From the NCBI RefSeq assembly GCF_014204495.1, contig NZ_JACHLN010000001.1, forward strand, positions 186,001-250,000: DNA of 64,000 nucleotides, read 5' to 3'. Below the pieces are notes generated by a model, which had not been told where the DNA came from, ran no database searches, and saw only the letters and a program-made list of their open reading frames with translations. Positions within the stretch are counted from its first letter, which is position 1. Each line of letters begins with the position of its first letter. Both the position numbers and the translations under genes were made by a program. Below are positions 27,081 to 38,836 of the stretch, one piece after another. This DNA is from Sphingomonas kyeonggiensis (lineage in GTDB: Bacteria > Pseudomonadota > Alphaproteobacteria > Sphingomonadales > Sphingomonadaceae).

Positions 27081-27917
27081 ATGCAGAAAACCGCCCTCGT
27101 CACCGGCGCCTCGGCCGGAATCGGCGAAGCCACCGTCCAGCGGCTGATCCAGGATGGCTACAAGGTCTTCGCTGCTGCCCGCCGCCTCGATCGGATGTCC
27201 CCGCTCAAGCGCCTCGGCGCCGAGCTGATCGACCTCGACCTGACCGACGACGCCTCGATCGTCGCGGCGATCGAAACGATCCGCGCCGCCGCCGGCCGGC
27301 TCGACCTGCTCGTCAACAATGCCGGCTATGGCAGCTATGGCGCGATCGAGGATGTGCCGATGGAGGAGGCCCGCCGCCAGATGGAGGTCAATGTCTTCGG
27401 CCTCGCCCGGCTCTGCCAGCTCGCCACCCCGCTGATGCGCGCGCAGAAATCGGGGACGATCGTCAACGTCACGTCGATCGGCGGCAAGTTCGGCGAGCCG
27501 TTCGGCGGCTGGTACCACGCCACCAAGTTCGCGGTGGAGGGCTTCAGCGATTGCCTGCGTCTCGAGCTGCGCCCCTTCGGCATCCGCGTCGTGGTGATCG
27601 AGCCCGGCGCGATCCGCACCGAATGGAGCGGCATCGCGCACCAGAGCCTGGTCGAGCGCTCGGGCAAGAGTGCCTATGCGCCTTGGGCGCTCCGTCACGC
27701 CGCGATGCTCGGCAATGCCAATGCGATGCGCTTCGCTTCGCCGCCCGAAGTGGTGGCGCGCACGATCGCACGCGCCGCCGCCGCCCGCCGTCCGCGCATC
27801 CGCTACGGCACCGGCGGCGGCGCGCCGGTATTCCTGTTCCTCGCGCATTGGCTGCCCGATCGCTGGCTCGACGCGATGATGTGGCGGGCGAGCCAGTCGG
27901 GGAAGGTCGACGCCTGA
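27081..27917 (+). CDS. Short-chain dehydrogenase/reductase, target of the adjacent MerR regulator
   Basis: The protein has 278 residues, a classical SDR. The cofactor motif is TGASAGIG (8-15), with VNNAG downstream; the catalytic residues are the serine in NVTSIGG and the YxxxK pair in YHATK. The RR after the second strand (FAAARRLDRM) suggests NADP preference. The C-terminus carries a hydrophobic segment (APVFLFLAHWLPDRW). The substrate is unknown. It sits under the 19-base-spacer promoter and is followed by a terminator, so it forms a one-gene regulon with MerR. Confidence 0.9.
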   Translation: MQKTALVTGASAGIGEATVQRLIQDGYKVFAAARRLDRMSPLKRLGAELIDLDLTDDASIVAAIETIRAAAGRLDLLVNNAGYGSYGAIEDVPMEEARRQMEVNVFGLARLCQLATPLMRAQKSGTIVNVTSIGGKFGEPFGGWYHATKFAVEGFSDCLRLELRPFGIRVVVIEPGAIRTEWSGIAHQSLVERSGKSAYAPWALRHAAMLGNANAMRFASPPEVVARTIARAAAARRPRIRYGTGGGAPVFLFLAHWLPDRWLDAMMWRASQSGKVDA

Positions 27918-27931
27918 GGCGTTGCAACCGG

Positions 27932-27967
27932 GACACGGCCGCCGGCCGATTGCACGGCCGTGTCTTT
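27932..27967 (+). terminator. Intrinsic terminator of the SDR gene
   Basis: A 10-base stem GACACGGCCG / CGGCCGTGTC with a 13-base loop is followed by TTTCCC, 15 bases after the stop codon. Confidence 0.65.
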
Positions 27968-28143
27968 CCCTCTGTCCAAGTTGGAAAACCTCTGTCACTC
28001 TCCCCATATCGCATGCGACAGGGAACCGCCCGCATCGTCTTCGCTTTGACACGCAGCGCCGCTACGTGCGCCGTGCAATTGGCGACCTCGCATACGCGTG
28101 GGACTACCAAGAGATTCAACATTTTTCAGCGCGAAGGAGCCGC

Positions 28144-29145
28144 ATGAGCCGCAAGCCTGTCCCCGCCCAGTCCGGTGAACGCTCCCGCGCCGAGGTGAAT
28201 TTCGACAAGCCCCAGCTCCTGCCCCAGCTTTTCGGCGAGTTCGACAGTAACATCCTCGCCCTCGAAGAGCGGCTGGGCGTCTATATCCATGCCCGCGGCC
28301 AGCGCGTGCAGATCGAGGGGACGACGGAAGCCGTCGCCCATGCCCGCGAGGTGCTGCAGGAGCTCCATGCCCGGGTCATCCGCGGCGAAGTGATCGACAC
28401 CGGCCTGATCGACGCGGTGATCGCGATGTCGAGCGAGCCGATGTTCACCGGCATCGTCAAGGCGGACAACGGCAACGCCCCCGCCTCGATCATGATCCGC
28501 ACCCGAAAGAAGACCATCGTGCCCCGCTCGGTCGCCCAGACGCACTATATGCGCGAGCTGGTGTCGAACGACATGATCTTCGCGCTCGGGCCGGCGGGCA
28601 CCGGCAAGACCTATCTCGCCGTCGCCCAGGCGGTGGCGCAGCTCATCACCGGCAGCGTCCAGCGGCTGGTGCTGTCGCGCCCCGCGGTCGAGGCCGGGGA
28701 GCGGCTCGGCTTCCTTCCCGGCGACATGAAGGAGAAGGTCGATCCCTATCTCCGCCCGATCTACGACGCGCTCTATGACTGCCTGCCCGCCGAACAGGTC
28801 GAGCGGCGCATCGCCAGCGGCGAGATCGAGATCGCCCCGATCGCCTTCATGCGCGGTCGCACCCTCGCCGACGCCTTCGTCATCCTCGACGAAGCGCAGA
28901 ACACCACGCCGGCGCAGATGAAGATGTTCCTCACCCGCTTCGGCCAGAACAGCCGGATGGTGATCTGCGGCGATCCCAACCAGGTCGACCTCCCCGGCGG
29001 CCCGCCCGCCTCGGGCCTCAACGATGCGGTCCGCCGCCTCGAGGGAGTCGAGGGCATCGCCTTTTCGCGCTTCACGGCAGCGGATGTCGTCCGTCACCCG
29101 ATTGTGGGCCGGATCGTCGATGCCTATGAGGGCCCGAATGCTTGA
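28144..29145 (+). CDS. PhoH-like ATPase
   Basis: The protein has 333 residues with an N-terminal KH-like region and a C-terminal P-loop ATPase. Walker A is GPAGTGKT, followed by LSRPAVEAGERLGFLPGD and Walker B in FVILDEAQN. PhoH proteins are linked to RNA metabolism and here precede ybeY, an rRNA maturation factor. The ATG at 28144 follows GAAGGAG; the longer frame to 27922 crosses the terminator and is rejected. It overlaps ybeY by eight bases. Confidence 0.93.
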   Translation: MSRKPVPAQSGERSRAEVNFDKPQLLPQLFGEFDSNILALEERLGVYIHARGQRVQIEGTTEAVAHAREVLQELHARVIRGEVIDTGLIDAVIAMSSEPMFTGIVKADNGNAPASIMIRTRKKTIVPRSVAQTHYMRELVSNDMIFALGPAGTGKTYLAVAQAVAQLITGSVQRLVLSRPAVEAGERLGFLPGDMKEKVDPYLRPIYDALYDCLPAEQVERRIASGEIEIAPIAFMRGRTLADAFVILDEAQNTTPAQMKMFLTRFGQNSRMVICGDPNQVDLPGGPPASGLNDAVRRLEGVEGIAFSRFTAADVVRHPIVGRIVDAYEGPNA

Positions 29146-29647
29146 TGTCGCTGCGCTCGTAGAAAGCCCCTGGCCCGCTGCCGATTGGGAATCCCTCGCC
29201 AACCGCGCGGCGGAGACCGCGATCCGCCAGACGCCGTTCCTCGAATGGCTCGATCACCCCGCGACGATCGAAGTCGCGGTGCGCTTCACCTCGGATGACG
29301 AGGTCCATGTCCTCAACCGCCAGTATCGCGACAAGGACAAGCCGACCAACGTGCTGTCCTTCCCGATGATCCAGCCGGATCTGATGGAAGCGGTGACCGA
29401 GAATACCGACGACGGCGAAGTGCTGCTGGGCGACATCGTCCTGGCCCACGGCGTCTGCGCCGCCGAAGCGGTGGAGCGCAAGGTCTCGGTCGAAGATCAT
29501 GCCACGCACCTGATTGTCCACGGCCTGCTGCATTTGCTAGGCTATGACCATATGGACGACGCGGAAGCCGAGGCCATGGAGGAGATGGAGCGCGCCGCGC
29601 TCCGCGACCTCGGTTTGCACGACCCTTATCTGATACGCGAGGATTGA
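29138..29647 (+). CDS. ybeY: YbeY, endoribonuclease for rRNA maturation
   Basis: The protein has 169 residues. The zinc site is the C-terminal HGLLHLLGYDH motif, preceded by the family strand RQYRDKDKPTNVLSFP. YbeY acts in 16S rRNA 3' end processing and ribosome quality control in the cytoplasm. The ATG at 29138 has GAGGG upstream and overlaps the end of phoH; the phoH-ybeY-corC order is standard in proteobacteria. Confidence 0.95.
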   Translation: MLDVAALVESPWPAADWESLANRAAETAIRQTPFLEWLDHPATIEVAVRFTSDDEVHVLNRQYRDKDKPTNVLSFPMIQPDLMEAVTENTDDGEVLLGDIVLAHGVCAAEAVERKVSVEDHATHLIVHGLLHLLGYDHMDDAEAEAMEEMERAALRDLGLHDPYLIRED

Positions 29648-29656
29648 ACACCGAAC

Positions 29657-30568
<912 letters not shown>

Positions 30569-30604
30569 TCGGCCGCCCGCCGCCCAACCGTCACGCCAGG
30601 CCGC

Positions 30605-30677
30605 CATCCCGGCGAAAGCCGGGATCTCGGGCGAAGGCGCGATACGACACGAGATCCCGGCTTCCGACGGGATGACG
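30605..30677. repeat. Paired palindromic repeat between corC and katG
   Basis: CATCCCGGCGAAAGCCGGGA and an imperfect inverse copy (with a TTCCGACGG variation) face each other across 30 bases. The katG promoter must lie in the remaining 124 bases up to 30801; I see no convincing OxyR site there. Confidence 0.75.
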
Positions 30678-30687
30678 ATCTTGGTGA

Positions 30688-33000
<2,313 letters not shown>

Positions 33001-33010
33001 GACGCCCGCA

Positions 33011-33048
33011 GCGGGCGGGTCGAAAGCCATTGGCTTAGGCCCGCCCGC
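33011..33048 (+). terminator. Hairpin after katG, probable terminator
   Basis: A 9-base GC stem (GCGGGCGGG / CCCGCCCGC) encloses an inner AAGCC / GGCTT stem. There is no T run after it, so termination efficiency is doubtful. Confidence 0.4.
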
Positions 33049-33064
33049 CCCCTATCCTTCCGCC

Positions 33065-34474
33065 ATGCTCAAGCGGATCCTCATCGTCCTTGCCATCCTC
33101 GTGGTGGTGCTCATCGGCCTCGTCGTCTGGGCAATCCAGCCGGACAAGGCCAAGCTCTCCGAAAGCGCCGTCACCGGCGTCGTCCCGCAGCTGAGCGAAG
33201 CGCGCTACCAGGACGTCCCGACCGTCCGCATCGCCAAGCCGGTGGGCTGGGCGAACGGCGCCAAGCCGACTGCACCCGAGGGGCTGCAGGTCGCCCCCTT
33301 CGCCGACAAGCTCGATCACCCGCGCTGGCTCTATCGGCTGCCCAATGGCGACGTGCTCGTCGCCGAGAGCAATTCGCCCCCGCGCGAGGGCGGTGGCATC
33401 ACCGGCTGGATCATGGGGATCATGCTGAACCGCGCCGGCGCCGGCGTGCCCTCGGCCAACCGCATCACCCTGCTGCGCGACACCAACGGCGACGGCGTGG
33501 CCGACCAGCGCTCGGCGCTGATCGAGGGGCTGAACTCGCCGAGCGGCATGGCGCTGATCGGCGACTGGCTCTATGTCGCCAATACCGACGCACTGGTCCG
33601 CTTCCCCTACAAGGCCGGCGACACCAGGATCACCGCCAAGCCCGAGAAGGTCATCGACCTGGCCGGCGGCGGCAATCACTGGGCCCGCAACATCCTCGCC
33701 TCGCCGGACGGCAAGCGCATCTATGTCGCCGTCGGCTCCTCCTCGAACATCGGCGAGAACGGGCTCGACAAGGAAGGCGACATCTATGCCGCCGACTCGC
33801 CCTTCCAGGTCGCCAGGCAGCTCGATGCCGCCAGGCGCACCCGCGCCGCGATCCTCGAGGTGGTGCCGGAAACCAAGTCCTCGCGCGTCTATGCCTGGGG
33901 CCTGCGCAATCCCAACGGCATGGCCTTCGAGCCGCATACCGGCAATCTGTGGACGGTGGTCAACGAGCGCGACATGCTCGGTTCGGACATGCCGCCCGAT
34001 TACCTCACCCAGGTCGATTTCGGCACCTTCTATGGCTGGCCGTGGAATTACTGGGGCGGCTATGTCGACAAGCGCGTGACGCCCGAGCGGCCGGACCTGC
34101 GCGAATATACCAAGCGCCCGGACTTCGCGCTCGGCGCCCATACCGCGCCGCTGGGCCTCGCCTTCGCCGCCAATGCCAAGCTGGGCGGCAAGTTCGCCAA
34201 TGGTGCGTTCGTCGCGCTGCACGGCTCGTGGAACCGCGAGCCACCCTCGGGCTACAAGCTCGTATTCGTGCCGTTCGGCGACAATGGCTATCCGCTCAAG
34301 AACACCAAGCCGGTCGACCTGCTCACCGGCTTCCTCGCCAAGGACGGCAAGACGGTGAACGGTCGCCCGGTGGGCCTGATCACCGATGCCGGCGGCGCGC
34401 TGCTGGTGGCGGATGATGTCGGGAACATGATCTGGCGCGTGAGCAGCACGGCGGGCGCGCCGATCGCCAAGTAA
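33065..34474 (+). CDS. PQQ-dependent sugar dehydrogenase-like protein (sorbosone dehydrogenase family)
   Basis: The protein has 469 residues. An N-terminal membrane anchor (ILIVLAILVVVLIGLVVWAI) is followed by a six-bladed beta-propeller of the soluble glucose/sorbosone dehydrogenase type, with NHWARNILASPDGKRIYVAV, AWGLRNPNGMAFEP and FVALHGSWNREPPSGYKLV. Relatives oxidise aldoses with PQQ in the periplasm; several members of the family are not proven to bind PQQ. No pqq genes are in the window, so the cofactor supply is unknown. Confidence 0.85.
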   Translation: MLKRILIVLAILVVVLIGLVVWAIQPDKAKLSESAVTGVVPQLSEARYQDVPTVRIAKPVGWANGAKPTAPEGLQVAPFADKLDHPRWLYRLPNGDVLVAESNSPPREGGGITGWIMGIMLNRAGAGVPSANRITLLRDTNGDGVADQRSALIEGLNSPSGMALIGDWLYVANTDALVRFPYKAGDTRITAKPEKVIDLAGGGNHWARNILASPDGKRIYVAVGSSSNIGENGLDKEGDIYAADSPFQVARQLDAARRTRAAILEVVPETKSSRVYAWGLRNPNGMAFEPHTGNLWTVVNERDMLGSDMPPDYLTQVDFGTFYGWPWNYWGGYVDKRVTPERPDLREYTKRPDFALGAHTAPLGLAFAANAKLGGKFANGAFVALHGSWNREPPSGYKLVFVPFGDNGYPLKNTKPVDLLTGFLAKDGKTVNGRPVGLITDAGGALLVADDVGNMIWRVSSTAGAPIAK

Positions 34475-34643
34475 TTCCCTTTACCGCTTTTGCGGGAGAG
34501 GGACGGCGACCCCGGCGAAGGCCGTGGGAGCCAGGGCGGGGGTGAGAGCTGGCCGCGAGCGGTACGTCTGCCGTGCCTACTGCCCCTCACCCTTCCGCCG
34601 CTACGCGGCTCCCTCCCTCTCCCGCAAAAGCGGGAGAGGGAAA
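34475..34643. repeat. Dispersed repeat of the GCTTTTGCGGGAGAGGGA type
   Basis: TTTTGCGGGAGAGGGA near the left end recurs as an inverse at the right end (TCCCTCTCCCGCAAAAGC), with about 120 bases of mixed sequence between them. It fills the gap between two convergent genes and could end transcription on both sides. Only one copy is in the window; the arms resemble a widespread sphingomonad intergenic repeat. Confidence 0.65.
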
Positions 34644-34648
34644 TCAAA

Positions 34649-35626
34649 TCAGGCAGGGATCTGCTGGCTGATGCAGTGGAAGCTGCCGCCGCCGGTGAGG
34701 ATATGATCGGCGCGCTGGCCGATGATCGCGCGGCCCGGAAACAGCTCGGCGAGCGTGTCGACCGCAGCCACGTCATTCTCCTGGCCGTAGAGCGGCACGA
34801 CCACCGCGGCATTGCCGATGTAGAAGTTCATGTAGCTCGCCGGGATGATCTCCTCATCCTCGTTGAGCACCCGACCCGGCGAGGGGAAGCGGACGACCTC
34901 GACCCCGGCGCGCTCGGCGCGGGCGGCGGCGTCCTGGTAGATGCGCCAGTTGGGGTCGTTCTCGGCGCCCTCGGGGATCAGCAGCCGGTTGGGGCCGATG
35001 AAGCGGGCGAGATTGTCGACATGGCCGTCGGTATGGTCGTTGAGCAGGCCATCGCCTAGCCACAGCACCTGGGTATAGCCCAGGTCCTTGCGCAGCATCT
35101 CCTCGACCTCGGCCTTGCTGAGCTGCGGGTTGCGATTGCGGTTGAGCAGGCACTGTTCGGTGGTGACCACCAGGCCGGTGCCGTCGCCATCGATCGCACC
35201 GCCTTCGAGCACCCAGGCATGGTCCTCGACGTTCATCTGGGCGCGCTCGGCGAGGCGGTGGCCGATATCGTCATCGCCTTCGAGGTCGTACTTGCCGCCC
35301 CAGCCGTTGAACTGGAAGTCGTGCGCGGTGCCGTCGCCGCCGATGATCGCGGCGGTGTCGCGCAGCCAGATATCGCCGAACGGCTCGACCACGACCTTGG
35401 CAGAATGACCGGCCAAGGTACGGGCAGCCTTGGCGGATTCCTCATTGGCGGCGACCAGGATCACCTGCTCGCCCTTGCCCTCGGCGTGCACGGCCTTGGC
35501 GAAGGCGGCGACTTCGAGGCGCGCGGAAGCGAGATCGTCGAGCCAGAGTTCGGGATGGCTGGGGAAGCCGATCCACACGGCGTGATGGTGTGCCCATTCG
35601 GGCTTGGGGGGGAGCGGATTCGTCAT
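34649..35626 (-). CDS. Agmatine deiminase family protein
   Basis: The protein has 325 residues of the peptidylarginine/agmatine deiminase fold. Visible catalytic features are RDTAAII early in the protein, GGAIDGDG with the conserved acidic residue, DGHVDNLARF with the histidine, and the terminal GGGSFHCISQQ, which supplies the nucleophilic cysteine. It would hydrolyse agmatine to N-carbamoylputrescine in putrescine synthesis. The partner amidohydrolase (aguB) is not adjacent. GGGGGCGG precedes the ATG at 35626. Confidence 0.92.
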   Translation of the reverse strand: MTNPLPPKPEWAHHHAVWIGFPSHPELWLDDLASARLEVAAFAKAVHAEGKGEQVILVAANEESAKAARTLAGHSAKVVVEPFGDIWLRDTAAIIGGDGTAHDFQFNGWGGKYDLEGDDDIGHRLAERAQMNVEDHAWVLEGGAIDGDGTGLVVTTEQCLLNRNRNPQLSKAEVEEMLRKDLGYTQVLWLGDGLLNDHTDGHVDNLARFIGPNRLLIPEGAENDPNWRIYQDAAARAERAGVEVVRFPSPGRVLNEDEEIIPASYMNFYIGNAAVVVPLYGQENDVAAVDTLAELFPGRAIIGQRADHILTGGGSFHCISQQIPA

Positions 35627-35645
35627 GCCGCCCCCATAATCCCGT

Positions 35646-37265
35646 TCACTGTCCGGCGCGAGACTTGTCACGAACCGCGCGGAATTCGGCGGTCTTGTAC
35701 CAGTTCGGCCAGGCGCTGCCCTCGGCGAGCTGGCGGCCGAGGCCGTAATAGATGTTCAGGTCCGAGACCGAACCGCTCCAATCCCAGGCCGGGTTATATT
35801 CGTCCTGGGGCTTGTGATAGCGGTTCTGGGTATAGTCCTTGGCGGCCTTCTCGCCGGCTTCCTTGCCGCCATTGACCAGGTCGTCACCGCTCTCGCCATA
35901 GAGCATCGGCACGCCGAGCTTGGCGAAGCTGAAATGGTCGGAGCGGTAATAGCCGCCCGCCTCGGGCCGGGCCTCGGGGACGATCACCCGGCCCTCGGCC
36001 GCGACGAAGGGCTTCACCAGATCCTCAAGCTCGGACTTGCCGGCGCCGGCGATCACGAAATCCTTCGTCTTTCCAATGACATTCAGGGAATCCATGTTCA
36101 CCCCGCCCACCGTCTTGGCGAGCGGATAGACCGGGTTCTCGGCGTAGAACTTGCTGCCGAGCAGGCCCGATTCCTCGGCCGTCACCGCCAGGAAGACCAG
36201 GCTGCGCTTGGCGGGGCCGGCCTTGGCATGCGCCTCCGCCAGCGCGACGAGGCCGCCGATGCCCGAGGCATTGTCGACCGCGCCGTTGCAGATGTCGTCG
36301 CCATTCACCGCGTCGCAGCGGCCGAGATGGTCCCAATGGGCCGAGTAGAGCACGACCTCGTCGGGCTTCGCGGTGCCCGGGAGCACGCCGACGACGTTCT
36401 TCGACGCCTGGCGCTTGATCGTGTTTTCCCAGCCGACAGAAGCCTTTACGCCGAGCGGAACCGCCTTGAAGCCCTTCTGCGCCGCAGCGGCGGAAAGGGC
36501 ATCGAAGTCCTTGCCGGCGGCAGCGAACAGGGCCTTGGCCTTGTCGAGCTGCATCCAGCCGATCGCCTGGCTCTGGTCCATATGGTCGCCCGGCGTGTCC
36601 TGCTCGAGCTGGGGGCCGGTCCAGGAGGACTGGACCACGCCCCAGGGATAGGCGGCCGGATAGGTGTCGTGGACGATGATCGCGGCGGCCGCGCCCTGCC
36701 GGGCGGCCTCCTCGAACTTGTAGGTCCAGCGGCCGTAGTAGGTCATTGCCTTGCCGTCGAACAACCCCTTGGTTTCGGGGGTTTTATAGTCGGGGTCGTT
36801 GACCAGGATGACGACCGTCTTCCCTTTCACGTCCAGACCGGCATAGTCGTTCCAGCCGCGCTCGGGGGCGTTGATGCCATAGCCGACGAAGACGACGTCG
36901 CTGTCCTTGATCGCGACCTTGGGGACCACGCGGTAAGTGGCGATGACCATGTCCTTGCGATAGTCGAGCGACACCGCCTGCTTGCCGCCGGTGAAGACCA
37001 AAGGCGCCACGTCCTTCGCGGTGATCTCGACCAGCGGCACGTCCTGGGTCCACTGCCCCTTGTTGCCCGGCTTGAGCCCAGCCTTTTCAAAGCGTTGGAC
37101 GATATAGGCGATCGTCTTGTCCTCGGCCGGGGTGGTCGGCGCGCGGCCTTCATAGGCGTCGGAGGACAGGACCTGCGTCACCTCCTTCATCGTCTCGACC
37201 GGGATGGTCTGGGCATTGGCCGCGGTGCCGGAGAGCAACAGGGCGACGGTGAGCAGATGGCGCAT
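35646..37265 (-). CDS. M28-family zinc aminopeptidase, exported, with PA domain
   Basis: The protein has 539 residues. A signal peptide (LLTVALLLSGTAANAQ) is followed by a protease-associated region (about 110-250) and an M28 peptidase domain. Zinc ligands are the histidine in YSAHWDHLG, the aspartate in DNASGIGG, EE in TAEESGLLG and the histidine in YYRSDHFSF. It would remove N-terminal residues from peptides in the periplasm. I chose ATG 37265, with GGGGGTA upstream. It is divergent from the esterase gene 99 bases away and closely follows the deiminase gene's far end without overlap. Confidence 0.92.
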   Translation of the reverse strand: MRHLLTVALLLSGTAANAQTIPVETMKEVTQVLSSDAYEGRAPTTPAEDKTIAYIVQRFEKAGLKPGNKGQWTQDVPLVEITAKDVAPLVFTGGKQAVSLDYRKDMVIATYRVVPKVAIKDSDVVFVGYGINAPERGWNDYAGLDVKGKTVVILVNDPDYKTPETKGLFDGKAMTYYGRWTYKFEEAARQGAAAAIIVHDTYPAAYPWGVVQSSWTGPQLEQDTPGDHMDQSQAIGWMQLDKAKALFAAAGKDFDALSAAAAQKGFKAVPLGVKASVGWENTIKRQASKNVVGVLPGTAKPDEVVLYSAHWDHLGRCDAVNGDDICNGAVDNASGIGGLVALAEAHAKAGPAKRSLVFLAVTAEESGLLGSKFYAENPVYPLAKTVGGVNMDSLNVIGKTKDFVIAGAGKSELEDLVKPFVAAEGRVIVPEARPEAGGYYRSDHFSFAKLGVPMLYGESGDDLVNGGKEAGEKAAKDYTQNRYHKPQDEYNPAWDWSGSVSDLNIYYGLGRQLAEGSAWPNWYKTAEFRAVRDKSRAGQ

Positions 37266-37364
37266 GGATACCCCCAAACAGAACTTCGTACGCCGATGTT
37301 GGCAAGGGTTGCGCGGGTTCGCAATGCGAGGCAGCCTGATAGCGATAACATAGGAGGGGATGCG

Positions 37365-38684
37365 ATGCGGTTGTGGACGCTCTGTGCGCCGATATTGGCA
37401 CTCGCCCTGCCCGCGACCGCGCAGCAGCAGGATTACACCGCCGCCAATGCCGACCGGCAGGCGATGCTCGATCGGCTGGGGATCGAAAAAATCCGTGCGG
37501 GCGCAGATGGTTTCAACCCCAACGCACCCAATGCGGTGAACTATGACGAGGCGAAAGCGGGCACGCCTGAACTTCCGGATATGATGCGTCTGAACGACGG
37601 CCGCCGAGTGAACAACAGCAAGGATTGGGACCGCCGGCGCCGCGAGATCGTCGAGCTGTTCGACCGCGAGATCTATGGCCGGGTGCCGCTAACCGCCCCG
37701 AAAATAACATGGAATCTGGTACGCGAGGAAAAGGCCAGCGAAGCCGGGATTCCGGTGACCAGGCGCTGGCTGGAAGGCGTGGCGGACAATCGGGACGCCC
37801 CGCAAGCATCGGCGCATATAAGTGTACGCTACACGCTGCCCGACCGCCCCGAACGCGTGCCGGTGATGCTGAGCTTCGGCTTCCCCGAAGGCTTCAAATT
37901 CCCCGGGCCGCCGCGCCCCGCCGACCCCGGCCCGCCCTATACCGAGCAGCTGCTCAAGCAGGGCTGGGGCTATGCCGTGGTGGTGGCGAATTCGATCCAG
38001 GCCGACAATGGCGGCGCGCTCAAGACCGGGGTGATCGGCATCTCGCTCAAAGGGCGCCCGCGCGGGCCCGAGGACTGGGGCGTGCTGCGCGCCTGGGCCT
38101 GGGGCGCGAGCCGGGCGCGCGAGGCGCTTGCTTCGGACGCGAAAGTGGACAGGCGGCGGATCGGGATCGAAGGGCTGTCGCGCTATGGCAAGGCGGCGCT
38201 GGTCGCCATGGCCTATGATCCCCAATTCGCGATCGGCTTTGTCGGCTCCTCGGGCGCGGGCGGCGCGGCGCTCTATCGGCGCAATTTCGGCGAGCGGATG
38301 GGCAATCTGGCGGCCGGGGGCGAGTATCACTGGTTCGCCGGCAATTTCCTGAAATACGCGGGCCCGAAAACCGAGTTCGATTTGCCGGTGGACGCGCACA
38401 TGCTGATCGCGCTTTCGGCGCCGCGACCGCTGTTCATCGGCGCGGGGACGGTGGATACCGGAGACGGCTGGGTCGATCCCAAGGGCAGCTTCCTGGCGGC
38501 GGTGGCGGCATCACCGGCCTGGACGGTGCGCGGGGCCAAAGGGCTGAACGCAAGCGTGTTCCCGCCGGAGTTGACGCCAGTGACCGAGGGCGACCTGGCG
38601 TTTCGCCAGCATCGCGGCGGGCATAACAATCGGGATAACTGGCCGAGCTTCATTGACTTCGCGGTGCGGGAATTGGGGCGGTAG
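37365..38684 (+). CDS. Exported alpha/beta hydrolase, glucuronoyl esterase-like (CE15)
   Basis: The protein has 439 residues. It begins with a signal peptide (LWTLCAPILALALPATAQ). The nucleophile motif GIEGLSRYGKAALV matches the CE15 pattern GxSRxGK, and the region near the end, QHRGGHNNRDNW, supplies the likely catalytic histidine. CE15 enzymes cleave lignin-carbohydrate esters of 4-O-methylglucuronic acid; members without this use exist. It shares a promoter region with the divergent M28 peptidase. AGGAGGGG stands 5-9 bases before ATG 37365. Confidence 0.78.
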   Translation: MRLWTLCAPILALALPATAQQQDYTAANADRQAMLDRLGIEKIRAGADGFNPNAPNAVNYDEAKAGTPELPDMMRLNDGRRVNNSKDWDRRRREIVELFDREIYGRVPLTAPKITWNLVREEKASEAGIPVTRRWLEGVADNRDAPQASAHISVRYTLPDRPERVPVMLSFGFPEGFKFPGPPRPADPGPPYTEQLLKQGWGYAVVVANSIQADNGGALKTGVIGISLKGRPRGPEDWGVLRAWAWGASRAREALASDAKVDRRRIGIEGLSRYGKAALVAMAYDPQFAIGFVGSSGAGGAALYRRNFGERMGNLAAGGEYHWFAGNFLKYAGPKTEFDLPVDAHMLIALSAPRPLFIGAGTVDTGDGWVDPKGSFLAAVAASPAWTVRGAKGLNASVFPPELTPVTEGDLAFRQHRGGHNNRDNWPSFIDFAVRELGR

Positions 38685-38715
38685 GCCGGCTTCCCTGTTC
38701 CGCTGGCTCTTTCCG

Positions 38716-38792
38716 TTCCCCGGCGAAGGCCGGGGCCCAGGGTCACAAGCGAGACGGCAGAGAAACCCTGGGCCCCGGCTTTCGCCGGGGAA
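38716..38792. repeat. Paired palindromic repeat, with an extra half unit to 38836
   Basis: TTCCCCGGCGAAGGCCGGGG and its inverse are 37 bases apart. A half unit of the other subtype (GAGATCCCGGCTTTCGC) follows at 38819-38835, suggesting a truncated neighbouring insertion. Confidence 0.7.
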
Positions 38793-38836
38793 CTGCTGAG
38801 CAGCTGGCCCGCCTTCGCCCGAGATCCCGGCTTTCG

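Noticed and set aside
35814..37364. Long plus-strand extension before the CE15-like esterase
   Set aside because: The extension is antisense to the M28 peptidase; the esterase starts at ATG 37365 with a signal peptide and a strong ribosome site.
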